A stretch of DNA of 64,000 bases from Thiodiazotropha sp040793985 (GTDB lineage Bacteria > Pseudomonadota > Gammaproteobacteria > Chromatiales > Chromatiaceae). The first letter of the stretch is position 1, and each line of letters opens with the position of its first letter. The stretch covers positions 62,001 through 126,000 of the forward strand of contig JBFNJI010000003.1 of NCBI GenBank assembly GCA_040793985.1, in the 5' to 3' direction. Positions 15,635 through 23,842 of the stretch are shown piece after piece. A program made the translations under genes and the position numbers. Under the pieces are notes generated by a model. It was given only the letters and a program-made list of their open reading frames with translations. It was not told where the DNA came from and ran no database searches.

Positions 15635-16136
15635 ACACAATATCTGTGCCCTCTCCCTGCTGGCCCTGCTCGCTATCTCACCGCAGTCGCAGGCCCTCGA
15701 GAGCGACAGGGAGCAGCCGTTGCACCTGGAGGCGGACAGTCTCTCCATCGATGAGGGATCGGGGGTGGTGCTCTACGAGGGCAACGTCGAGATCACCCAG
15801 GGTAGTCTGAAACTTTGGGCCGACCGCCTTTGGGTCCATCGTCGCCAGGGAAAGACGGAAAAAATTATCGGCGAAGGGGCGCCGGTGCGATTCCGTCAGC
15901 TGATGGATAAGGAGAGCGGTGAGGTGCATGGCGAGGCGATGAGGATTGAGATCACCGTGGATAGCGATGAACTGCTGATGATCGATGATGCGCTGCTGGA
16001 ACAGGGAGGCAACCGTTTTCGCAATGACAGGATTATCTACAATCGCAGCAAGGCGTTGGTCAGGGCGGGTAGCAGTGCACAGGGAAAACAGCGGGTCCAG
16101 GTTGTGATAGAACCCAAGCGGCAGTCAGCGCAATGA
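15621..16136 (+). CDS. lptA: LPS transport periplasmic protein LptA
   Basis: Forms the periplasmic bridge that carries LPS to the outer membrane. A 171-residue protein with a Sec signal peptide (LSLLALLAISPQSQA, cleavage likely after QALE or QA) and an OstA-type beta-jellyroll (PLHLEADSLSIDEGSGVVLYEG, GSLKLWADRLWVHR). Its start lies inside lptC and its stop overlaps lptB (ATGA), so three transport genes are tightly coupled. Length is near that of E. coli LptA (185). Confidence 0.95.
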   Translation: MNSIRHNICALSLLALLAISPQSQALESDREQPLHLEADSLSIDEGSGVVLYEGNVEITQGSLKLWADRLWVHRRQGKTEKIIGEGAPVRFRQLMDKESGEVHGEAMRIEITVDSDELLMIDDALLEQGGNRFRNDRIIYNRSKALVRAGSSAQGKQRVQVVIEPKRQSAQ

Positions 16137-16858
16137 GCCAGCTGCAAGCCAGGGCGCTGCAAAAACAGTATGGCAAACGCAGTGTTGTCGATGGCGTCTC
16201 CCTGAGTGTCAACAGCGGCGAGGTGGTTGGGTTGCTGGGACCAAACGGTGCCGGAAAGACCACCAGTTTCTATATGATCGTCGGTCTGATCGAGGCTGAC
16301 AGTGGCGAGATAATCCTCGATGACGAGGTATTGACCGACCAGGCGATGCATAAACGGGCTCGCAGCGGTATTGGCTACCTGGCCCAGGAGGCGTCGGTGT
16401 TTCGTCGTCTCTCGGTGGAGCAGAATATTCTCGCGATCCTGGAGACGCGGAAAGCGCTGGACGAGGCCGAGCGTAACAAGATTTGCGATCGCTTGCTGTC
16501 CGACTTCGGCATAGACCACTTACGCGAAAGCCTGGCCATGAGCCTCTCCGGAGGGGAGCGCAGACGCCTGGAGATTGCCCGCGCTCTATCGGTTCAGCCC
16601 CGGTTTGTGCTCTTGGACGAGCCCTTCGCGGGTGTCGATCCGATTGCCGTTATCGACATCAAGAAGATCATTGAACATCTCAAGGAGCTGCGGATCGGCG
16701 TGTTGATCACGGACCACAATGTCCGGGAGACGCTGGATATCTGTGACCGGGCCTATATCATCAACAGCGGCCGGGTGTTGGCCGAGGGTACCACGGAGCA
16801 GATTCTGCGCAACGAAGAGGTTAGAAACGTCTATCTTGGTGAGGATTTTTCGATGTAG
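16133..16858 (+). CDS. lptB: LPS export ABC transporter ATP-binding protein LptB
   Basis: The cytosolic ATPase that powers LPS extraction from the inner membrane with LptF and LptG (not in this window). The 241-residue protein has Walker A GPNGAGKTT, the LptB-typical Q-loop GYLAQEASVFRRLSVEQNI, ABC signature LSGGERRRLEIARAL, Walker B FVLLDEPFAGVDPIAV and switch His in ITDHNVRETL. It closes the lpt block; a 195-bp gap follows before rpoN. Confidence 0.98.
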   Translation: MSQLQARALQKQYGKRSVVDGVSLSVNSGEVVGLLGPNGAGKTTSFYMIVGLIEADSGEIILDDEVLTDQAMHKRARSGIGYLAQEASVFRRLSVEQNILAILETRKALDEAERNKICDRLLSDFGIDHLRESLAMSLSGGERRRLEIARALSVQPRFVLLDEPFAGVDPIAVIDIKKIIEHLKELRIGVLITDHNVRETLDICDRAYIINSGRVLAEGTTEQILRNEEVRNVYLGEDFSM

Positions 16859-17053
16859 CCGGGATCCTTCGGGCTGTGACTATCCTTTTGAAATTCAATT
16901 AATTATCTAATTTTCCCCGCTGCCGGGCAGCTGCTGTGGCAGGCTTTCGGCCGTCCGCCCGCCAAGAAAAATTTTTACCTCGGCAGCCATTTTTAGCTAG
17001 AATGAAGCTAAAGACATACAAATAGCATACCAGGTCCAAAGATATCATCTGCT

Positions 17054-18538
17054 ATGAAGCAGGCGCTGCAACTCCGACTCGGACAACATCTCACCATGAC
17101 ACCCCAGCTGCAGCAGGCAATTCGCCTGTTACAGCTCTCCGCGCTCGACCTTACGCAGGAGGTTCAGGAGGTAATCGAGACCAATCCCATGCTCGAGGCG
17201 GAGGAAGAGTTCGGTCAACAGACCACACCGGCTAACGGGGAGGCCTCCGAGAGCGGCTCACAGGAGCAGTCAGCCACCCAGGAGGGTGGCAGCAACGACA
17301 TCAACAATGAACGCGAAATCCAGACCGATGCACCGCAGGCCACCGAGGATCTGCCGGTGGATAGTGAATGGAGTGATGTCTACGACAGCTATCATCCCAC
17401 TTCCGGCGGGGGCGAGGCCAGTGACCAGGACTTTCTGGTACAGAACAGCAGTGCCACCACGCTGCATGACCATCTGTTATGGCAGATGAATCTCACACCC
17501 TTCTCGCCTCAGGATATCGTCATTGCCACAACCATCATCGACAGTATCAACGAGGACGGTTACTTTACCGGCGATCTTGAAGAGGTGCTGCAGTCGTTAG
17601 ACGATGAAGAGGCGACCATCGAGGATGTAAAGGCGGTTCTGCATCGCATTCAGGCCTTCGATCCACCCGGTGTCGGTGCCCAGGGTCCCCAGGATTGCCT
17701 GCTTATACAGCTGCATCAACTCCCCGAATCGACAGCCTATCTGCAGCTGGCTATCAGGCTCTGCAGGGACTTCTTTAATCTGCTCACCGCGCAGGATCAG
17801 AATCAGATCATGCGGCGCATGAAAATTGATCAGAACGAGCTGGTGGCGGTGATGCAGCTGATCCGGACACTCAACCCCCATCCCGGTACGCTGATTGCCA
17901 GCAGCGAGCCTGAATATGTCATACCGGACGTATTCGTGAGCAAGCGCAACGGTCGCTGGGTGGTTGAATTGAATGGCGAGGTGACCCCGAAACTACGGGT
18001 CAACAGCGGGTATGCGAATCTGATCAGGCGTGCGGACCAGAGCGAGGACAACACCTTTCTGAAGAACCACCTGCAGGAGGCGCGCTGGTTCATTAAAAGC
18101 CTGATGAGCAGAAACGAGACTATTTTACGCGTGGCGAGTAAAATCGTAGAGTATCAACGGGGGTTTTTCGATCATGGGGAGGAGGCGATGAAGCCTCTGG
18201 TGTTGAGGGATATTGCCGAGGCATTGGATATGCACGAGTCGACCATATCCCGTGTCACCACCCAGAAATATATGCATACCCCGAGGGGTACACTCGAGTT
18301 CAAATATTTTTTCTCCAGCCATGTCAGTACCAGTGCTGGCGGAGAGTGTTCGTCCACTGCTATTCGAGCATTGATTAAAAAATTGATCGCCGCTGAGATT
18401 CCAAAAAAACCTCTCAGTGACAACAAGATTGCCGCACTCTTGTCCGACCAGGGTATAGAAGTAGCCCGGCGGACAGTGGCAAAGTACCGTGAGTCGATGG
18501 GTATTCCACCCTCGAATGAGCGAAAACGTCTGATATAG
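17054..18538 (+). CDS. rpoN: RNA polymerase sigma-54 factor
   Basis: Directs RNA polymerase to -24/-12 promoters that need an ATP-driven activator. The 494-residue protein has the glutamine-rich region I (MKQALQLRLGQHLTMTPQLQ), an acidic variable region II (about 55-120), the core-binding region, the HTH ESTISRVTTQKYMHTPRGT and the RpoN box ARRTVAKYRE (about 471-480), which reads the -24 element. The 195-bp gap before it is AT-rich and probably holds its own promoter. As in many proteobacteria it is followed by hpf and ptsN. Confidence 0.98.
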   Translation: MKQALQLRLGQHLTMTPQLQQAIRLLQLSALDLTQEVQEVIETNPMLEAEEEFGQQTTPANGEASESGSQEQSATQEGGSNDINNEREIQTDAPQATEDLPVDSEWSDVYDSYHPTSGGGEASDQDFLVQNSSATTLHDHLLWQMNLTPFSPQDIVIATTIIDSINEDGYFTGDLEEVLQSLDDEEATIEDVKAVLHRIQAFDPPGVGAQGPQDCLLIQLHQLPESTAYLQLAIRLCRDFFNLLTAQDQNQIMRRMKIDQNELVAVMQLIRTLNPHPGTLIASSEPEYVIPDVFVSKRNGRWVVELNGEVTPKLRVNSGYANLIRRADQSEDNTFLKNHLQEARWFIKSLMSRNETILRVASKIVEYQRGFFDHGEEAMKPLVLRDIAEALDMHESTISRVTTQKYMHTPRGTLEFKYFFSSHVSTSAGGECSSTAIRALIKKLIAAEIPKKPLSDNKIAALLSDQGIEVARRTVAKYRESMGIPPSNERKRLI

Positions 18539-18710
18539 GAGTTAATTGCGCGTCACTATATCCGTCGTCGCACAGCGATCCCTTTGCGGATGCGAGCATG
18601 CACAAGGCATAGCAGGATAGCTGGACAACATATACCGGATCTGGTGATAGACGCGATTTGACACTATCAGGCAGGGAGATGGGAAATCTCATCTAAAATA
18701 GGAGAAAATT

Positions 18711-19031
18711 ATGCAAATTAGCGTAACCGGTCATCATGTGGATGTTACCGATGCCTTAAAGAGCTATGTCGACAATAAATTTGAGCGCCTCGAGCGCCAC
18801 TTCGATAACGTGATCAATGTCCACGTTATCCTCAGCGTGGAGAAGATGAGACAGAAGGCAGAAGCCACAATGCAAGTGAACGGTGCGAGCGTATACGCGG
18901 ACTCTGTACAGGAAGATATGTATGCAGCCATCGATCTCCTAACCGACAGGCTCGATAGGCAAGTGTTAAAGCACAAGGAGAAGATGAAAAGTCACCGCGC
19001 CGGAAGCGGCGTGAAATATGCGTCTGAATAG
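18711..19031 (+). CDS. hpf: Ribosome hibernation-promoting factor, short form
   Basis: Binds the decoding region of idle 30S subunits and promotes 100S dimers in stationary phase. The 106-residue product is the short gammaproteobacterial form without the C-terminal dimerisation domain. It begins MQISVTGHHVDVTDALKSYV and continues with ERLERHFDNVINVHVILS and DLLTDRLDRQVLKHKEK, typical of the family. A good AGGAG precedes the ATG. A small hairpin (GAGAT-GGGAA-ATCTC, 18676-18690) lies just upstream in the 172-bp gap after rpoN. Confidence 0.96.
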   Translation: MQISVTGHHVDVTDALKSYVDNKFERLERHFDNVINVHVILSVEKMRQKAEATMQVNGASVYADSVQEDMYAAIDLLTDRLDRQVLKHKEKMKSHRAGSGVKYASE

Positions 19032-19060
19032 TAGCAGCTGATTGGGTTGGCGAGGTCTCC

Positions 19061-19528
19061 ATGTTTCCAAACGGATATCTTGAGGAAGAACGGATAGGTT
19101 GCAATGTGGAGGCAGCCAGCAAGAAACGGGTTTTGGAGCAGCTCGGCCGGCGTCTGGCCGATGCTGTTCCCGGCCTTGATCAAGATTTGGTCTTTGATGC
19201 GCTCCTTGAGCGCGAACGACTGGGCAGCACCGGTTTGGGCAAGGGAATTGCCCTGCCCCACGCCCGCATGCCGCAAATCACAGAGGCCCTCGCAGCGTTC
19301 ATCCAGCTGCCCGAGGGAATCGACTTCGACGCCATCGATAATCAACCGGTTGATCTCGCCTTTGCCATGCTGGTGCCGGAAGAGGCAACCGACGAACATC
19401 TGCAGCTGTTGGCCAAGCTGGCGCAGATGTTCGATGATCAGGATTTCTGTAGCACCCTGAGGCAGGCTACATCCGCGGATGAACTTTTCAAACTGATACA
19501 GCAACGGGAAGCTATAATCTCAGCTTAA
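19061..19528 (+). CDS. ptsN: PTS IIA-like nitrogen regulatory protein
   Basis: EIIA-Ntr, the output protein of the regulatory phosphotransferase chain; in relatives it controls potassium transport and kinases according to its phosphorylation state. The 155-residue product has the EIIA-fructose/Ntr fold with the phosphoryl-accepting His near residue 67 in GKGIALPHARM. A low-similarity N-terminal extension of a few residues is normal. It lies 29 bp after hpf and its stop overlaps the hprK start (TAATG). Confidence 0.96.
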   Translation: MFPNGYLEEERIGCNVEAASKKRVLEQLGRRLADAVPGLDQDLVFDALLERERLGSTGLGKGIALPHARMPQITEALAAFIQLPEGIDFDAIDNQPVDLAFAMLVPEEATDEHLQLLAKLAQMFDDQDFCSTLRQATSADELFKLIQQREAIISA

Positions 19529-20466
19529 TGAAGCCAATCTACACCATTCGGGATCTCTATGAGGAACTGGCCACTGAGCTTTCGCTCAGTTGGAATGGTG
19601 AAGGAGGCGGTGCGGAGATCATCCTCGATGTGGAGTCGCAGCATGGAAAGCAGCCCGCCGGTCCGCTCAATTTGGTCAGGGCAAACCAGATACAGGTTAT
19701 CGGGCCGCCGGAAAGGGAACATCTATTGAATGAGGAAAAGGAGGTCTATCATGAATATCTGCAGAAACTGTTCAACGCCTCCCCTGTCGCGCTTATATTC
19801 ACCGATGGTCTAAAACCGCTGCATGAATGCGAGGGTGAGGCCGTGGAGAGGGATATCGCGCTTTTCTACACACCGCAGCCGGACAATCAGGTTATAAAGC
19901 GACTGCTGGAGCGTTTCAGTCAGCCTGTGGGTGAAAAGCTGCTGGTGCACGGCGTCTACATGGAGGTCCTTGGCAGGGGGGTATTGCTCAGCGGCGATCC
20001 GGCGATCGGTAAGAGCGAGCTTGCACTGGCCCTGATATCGCGAGGACATTGCCTGATCGCGGATGATGCCACTGAGTTCTACAAATCGGCCAGCAACACC
20101 CTCATCGGCCGCTGTCCCAAGGTCCTGCAGGATTTTCTCGAAGTGCGCGGTTTGGGTATGATCAACATCCGCGCGATGTTCGGCAACAGTGCCATCAAGC
20201 CCAACAAAGAGCTGCATCTAGTCATTGATCTGCTGCACTTCGATGATCAGAAGCTGCATGATATGGATCGTCTCGAAGGATGCCATTCGACACGCACCAT
20301 GCTGGGTGTGGAGATACCCCAAACCAGCCTGCCGGTGGCGGCCGGGCGGAATCTGGCCATTCTCGTGGAAACTGCCGTGCGCCAGCATATGCTGATACTA
20401 GACGGCTACAATGCAACGCAGGATTTTATCGATCGTCAACAGATCTATATCGATCAGGATCAGTAA
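19528..20466 (+). CDS. hprK: HPr kinase/phosphorylase
   Basis: Phosphorylates and dephosphorylates HPr on Ser46. The 312-residue protein has the N-terminal MurF-like domain and a C-terminal kinase core. It shows the catalytic His in LVHGVYMEVLG (about 141), a Walker A SGDPAIGKS (155-163), the acidic ADDA and the family signature LEVRGLGMINIRAMFG (about 205-220). The P-loop reads DPAIGKS where Firmicutes have VSGVGKS. Enteric bacteria lack this gene; it is common in beta- and some gammaproteobacteria next to ptsN. The HPr encoded downstream has the matching Ser46. Confidence 0.97.
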   Translation: MKPIYTIRDLYEELATELSLSWNGEGGGAEIILDVESQHGKQPAGPLNLVRANQIQVIGPPEREHLLNEEKEVYHEYLQKLFNASPVALIFTDGLKPLHECEGEAVERDIALFYTPQPDNQVIKRLLERFSQPVGEKLLVHGVYMEVLGRGVLLSGDPAIGKSELALALISRGHCLIADDATEFYKSASNTLIGRCPKVLQDFLEVRGLGMINIRAMFGNSAIKPNKELHLVIDLLHFDDQKLHDMDRLEGCHSTRTMLGVEIPQTSLPVAAGRNLAILVETAVRQHMLILDGYNATQDFIDRQQIYIDQDQ

Positions 20467-20484
20467 CAACGACTGGTTTTAAAC

Positions 20485-21351
20485 ATGTCTGAGTGGATCA
20501 AACTGCAAATCGTCAGCGGCTTGTCGGGGTCGGGCAAGACCATAGCGTTGCATACACTGGAAGATATGGGCTACTACTGTATAGATAACCTGCCGATATC
20601 GCTGCTGATTTCGGTAGCCGATCACCTGATCGGCGAACCGGAAGCCATTTTCAGCAAGACCGCGGTAGGCATAGATGCCCGCAGCCAACCCAGTCAGATA
20701 TCCACGCTAGCGACTATGGTTGATGATATTCGTCGCCGCGGTCTCGATTGCAAGGTGCTGTTTCTCGATACTCAGGCGGAGACATTGATCAAGCGTTTCA
20801 GTGAAACCAGGCGCAAACATCCGTTGACCGATGATCAACGTTCGCTTCCCGAGGCGATCCGCTATGAACGGGAGTTACTGGCGCCGGTGATCGATGCGGC
20901 CGACCTTCGCATTGACACCACCCATACCAACCTTCACGAACTGCGCGACCTGGTGCGCCATCGCGTAGGGGGGGAAGAGGGCAAGGTATCTATCCTGTTC
21001 GAATCCTTCGGATTCAAACACGGTCTGCCCAGGGATGTGGATTTCGTGTTTGACGCCCGCTGCCTGCCGAACCCCTACTGGCAGGAAGAGCTGCGGGCCT
21101 TTAATGGCATGGAGGCACCGGTGGCGGATTACCTTGCCGCCCACTCCGAAGTCAACGGCATGCTTTCCGACATGATCGATTTTCTCGCCCGTTGGATCCC
21201 GGTTTTCGAGGCGGATGGACGTAGCTACCTCACCATCGCAGTGGGATGCACCGGGGGGCAGCACCGCTCTGTCTTCCTGGTGGAACGACTGGCGCAACAC
21301 TTTGAGCAAGGGGGGTGGCATGTCATGAGTCGTCACCGGGAGTTGTCGTGA
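20485..21351 (+). CDS. rapZ: RNase adapter protein RapZ (nucleotide-binding)
   Basis: In E. coli RapZ guides RNase E to the small RNA GlmZ and so controls glucosamine-6-phosphate synthase and cell-envelope precursor supply. The 288-residue protein has the Walker A SGLSGSGKT at residues 11-19, DMGYYCIDNLP, a Walker-B-like region LDTQAETLIKRF and the C-terminal domain VGCTGGQHRSVFLVERL. The gene sits within the phosphotransferase block, as in most proteobacteria. Its stop overlaps the start of the EIIA-Man gene. Confidence 0.97.
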   Translation: MSEWIKLQIVSGLSGSGKTIALHTLEDMGYYCIDNLPISLLISVADHLIGEPEAIFSKTAVGIDARSQPSQISTLATMVDDIRRRGLDCKVLFLDTQAETLIKRFSETRRKHPLTDDQRSLPEAIRYERELLAPVIDAADLRIDTTHTNLHELRDLVRHRVGGEEGKVSILFESFGFKHGLPRDVDFVFDARCLPNPYWQEELRAFNGMEAPVADYLAAHSEVNGMLSDMIDFLARWIPVFEADGRSYLTIAVGCTGGQHRSVFLVERLAQHFEQGGWHVMSRHRELS

Positions 21352-21746
21352 CCATAGGGTTGCTGATTGTCACCCACAGCAGGATCGGTGAGGCGATACT
21401 CAAGACCGCGGCTAAAATGCTCGAATGTGAACCCCCGGCTGTGGAGTTCCTTCCGGTTGGTGTAGACAGCAACCCTGAACAGCTGGTAGCAAAGGCCAAT
21501 GAGTTGATAAATCGGCTTGATCAGGGTCATGGGGTATTGGTGTTGACCGATATGTACGGTTCCACCCCCAGTAACATTGCCTATAGTTTGGCTGATAAGG
21601 GACGGGTGAACGTGATCTCGGGTATCAATCTGCCGATGCTGATACGCTCGCTCAACTATCAGACCCTGGATCTCGATGCGTTGACGGAGAAGGCATTGAG
21701 TGGCGGTAGAGAGGGAATAATCTGTTGTGAAACCCTTAACAAATAG
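21348..21746 (+). CDS. PTS EIIA component, mannose family (ManX/PtsL-like)
   Basis: A stand-alone EIIA-Man domain of 132 residues. The phosphoryl-accepting His is at position 10 in GLLIVTHSRIG, and VLTDMYGSTPSNIA is the second family hallmark. I chose the GTG at 21348: it overlaps the rapZ stop (GTGA), follows GGGAG, and puts the His where the family has it. A longer upstream frame lies inside rapZ. No EIIB, IIC or IID partner lies nearby, so it is likely a regulatory acceptor rather than part of a sugar permease. Confidence 0.93.
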   Translation: MTIGLLIVTHSRIGEAILKTAAKMLECEPPAVEFLPVGVDSNPEQLVAKANELINRLDQGHGVLVLTDMYGSTPSNIAYSLADKGRVNVISGINLPMLIRSLNYQTLDLDALTEKALSGGREGIICCETLNK

Positions 21747-21754
21747 TAGATCTT

Positions 21755-22024
21755 ATGTTGGATAAAGAGGTAGAAATCATAAACAAACTGGGGCTGCATG
21801 CCCGTGCCGCGGCGAAGCTCGTGAGTTGTGCAAACAGTTTTGCCAGCGATGTCTTCTTGAAGCGCAACGGCCAGCGGGTGAACGGCAAGAGCATCATGGG
21901 GGTTATGATGCTGGCGGCGAATCAGGGCTCCACCCTGGTTCTGGAGATCGACGGCAGCGACGAGCAGGAGGCTATGCAGGCACTCACATCTCTGATCAAT
22001 GAACGATTTGGAGAAGAGCAGTGA
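21755..22024 (+). CDS. ptsH: Phosphocarrier protein HPr
   Basis: An 89-residue phosphocarrier that takes phosphate from EI and hands it to EIIA proteins. The phosphorylated His15 is in KLGLHARAAAKLV. Ser46 is in NGKSIMGVMMLAA, exactly where HprK acts. It lies 8 bp after the EIIA-Man gene and overlaps ptsI by 4 bp. It may equally be called NPr; with EI rather than EI-Ntr next to it, the one HPr probably serves both EIIA proteins. Confidence 0.96.
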   Translation: MLDKEVEIINKLGLHARAAAKLVSCANSFASDVFLKRNGQRVNGKSIMGVMMLAANQGSTLVLEIDGSDEQEAMQALTSLINERFGEEQ

Positions 22025-23754
22025 CGCTTTCCTGTCAGGGCATAGGTATCAACACCTCCCGAGAAGTAGCCATCGGCGAGGTCTATCTGTTGCAGCAGGG
22101 TATACCCGAGGTGACCCATCGCGAAATTGCCGAGGAGACGATCCAGAGCGAGATCGAGCGCTTCGAGAATGCCCTGCACACCGCCACCAACCACCTACGC
22201 CTGGTGCGTGACCAGATACCGACCAACACCGCATTGGATATCAGTGAGTTTATCGATACCCATCTGCTGATGTTGGAAGACTATGCGCTCAGTCAGGCGA
22301 CGATCAATCTAATCAAGGAGAACCTCTACAGTGCCGAGTGGGCCTTGCAGGTGCGTAGGGATGAACTGGTCAGGGTCTTCGATGAGATGGATGATCCCTA
22401 CCTCAGAACCCGCAAGGATGACGTCGATCATGTGGTGGGCCAGGTGCAGTTCGTGCTTGCTGGCGGTCAACCGCAACAGCAACGCGATCTCAAGGGTCGT
22501 ATCGTGGTGGCCAAGGATCTGACTCCCGCCGAAACCATCATGATGAAGAACCAGGGCATAGTTGCCTTCGTGACCGAATTTGGTGGACCGCTCTCCCATA
22601 CCGCGATACTCGCCCGTAGTCTGGGAATTCCCGCCGTGGTCGGTATTCATCAGGCCACTTCGCTGTTTCGACAGGGTGAGCAATTGGTGGTCGATGGCGC
22701 TCAGGGTGTTGTGCTTGCGGATCCCACGGATCGAATTCTTGCCTACTATCGCCAGCGAATAGAGAACAGGCGCCTCAGAGAGGAAGAGCTGCGACGCAGA
22801 GTCGATCTGCCGGCATTCACTACCGATGGCGAGCAGATATTCCTGCATGCCAATATCGAGCTGCCTGAGGATATAGAGATCACACTTAACAATCGCGCGG
22901 ACGGGGTGGGCCTGTTCCGTACCGAATTTCTCTTCATGAACCGCCCCGAGTTGCCTTCGGAAGAGGAACAGCTCGAGGCCTATCTCAATGCAGTGAGGGG
23001 GCTGGGGGGCATACCGCTGACCATTCGCACCCTGGATCTGGGGATGGACAAGACCACCGGGAGCATCTTCGATTCGGGTTGCATGCCGGCGATGAATCCC
23101 GCCCTTGGTCTACGTGCGATTCGGCTCTGCCTGAAGGAGCCGGAGCTGTTCCTGCCTCAACTTAGAGCGATTCTGCGTGCATCCACCGAGGGGCCGGTGA
23201 GGATAATGCTGCCGATGCTCTCCGGGATTCAGGAGCTTAAGCAGGCATTGCAGATGATCGAAAGGACCAAGAACGAGTTGAGTAAAGACGGGATTGATTT
23301 CGATACCAATATCCCCGTCGGCGGCATGATCGAAGTGCCTGCGGCGGCCCTTGCCGCGGACGCATTTGCCCGTCACCTCGATTTTCTTTCGATTGGCACC
23401 AACGACCTGATTCAGTACACCCTGGCGGTCGATCGTATGGACGAGGAGGTGAATTTTCTCTTCGATCCCCTTCACCCTTCCGTGCTCTATCTGATTCAGC
23501 ACACCATCGATGCTGCAAATCGCGCCGGGATACCGGTGAGCATGTGCGGCGAGATGGCGGGTGAACCTCGCTATGCCCGGTTACTGATCGGTATGGGGTT
23601 GCGTGAGTTGAGCATGCAGCCCAGCGCCCTGCTGGAAGCCAGGGAGCTGGTTAGAGAGTCCACGCTCTCACAGTTGCAAGAGCGTACCGCCGAATTCTTC
23701 AAGCAGCTGGATGCCAGTGGCGAGAGCGGAGACTTCGATAGTCTTTTCGATTAA
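22021..23754 (+). CDS. ptsI: Phosphoenolpyruvate-protein phosphotransferase (enzyme I)
   Basis: Starts the phosphotransferase chain by moving phosphate from PEP to HPr. The 577-residue protein has the usual EI length and no N-terminal GAF domain, so it is EI and not PtsP. The active His lies near residue 193 in FGGPLSHTAILARSLGIP. The PEP-binding barrel shows VGLFRTEFLFMNR, FLSIGTNDLIQYTLAVDR and the acid-base Cys in VSMCGEMAGE. It is the last gene of the long plus-strand run; a convergent cytochrome gene begins 88 bp on. Confidence 0.97.
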   Translation: MTLSCQGIGINTSREVAIGEVYLLQQGIPEVTHREIAEETIQSEIERFENALHTATNHLRLVRDQIPTNTALDISEFIDTHLLMLEDYALSQATINLIKENLYSAEWALQVRRDELVRVFDEMDDPYLRTRKDDVDHVVGQVQFVLAGGQPQQQRDLKGRIVVAKDLTPAETIMMKNQGIVAFVTEFGGPLSHTAILARSLGIPAVVGIHQATSLFRQGEQLVVDGAQGVVLADPTDRILAYYRQRIENRRLREEELRRRVDLPAFTTDGEQIFLHANIELPEDIEITLNNRADGVGLFRTEFLFMNRPELPSEEEQLEAYLNAVRGLGGIPLTIRTLDLGMDKTTGSIFDSGCMPAMNPALGLRAIRLCLKEPELFLPQLRAILRASTEGPVRIMLPMLSGIQELKQALQMIERTKNELSKDGIDFDTNIPVGGMIEVPAAALAADAFARHLDFLSIGTNDLIQYTLAVDRMDEEVNFLFDPLHPSVLYLIQHTIDAANRAGIPVSMCGEMAGEPRYARLLIGMGLRELSMQPSALLEARELVRESTLSQLQERTAEFFKQLDASGESGDFDSLFD

Positions 23755-23842
23755 GTCACGCTCTCCAGCAGGATTTGACAGCTTACTCTGTTGGCGTCTT
23801 GCGTCTTATCCTCTATCGATGTCAAGCGGTAGTGCCACAGGT

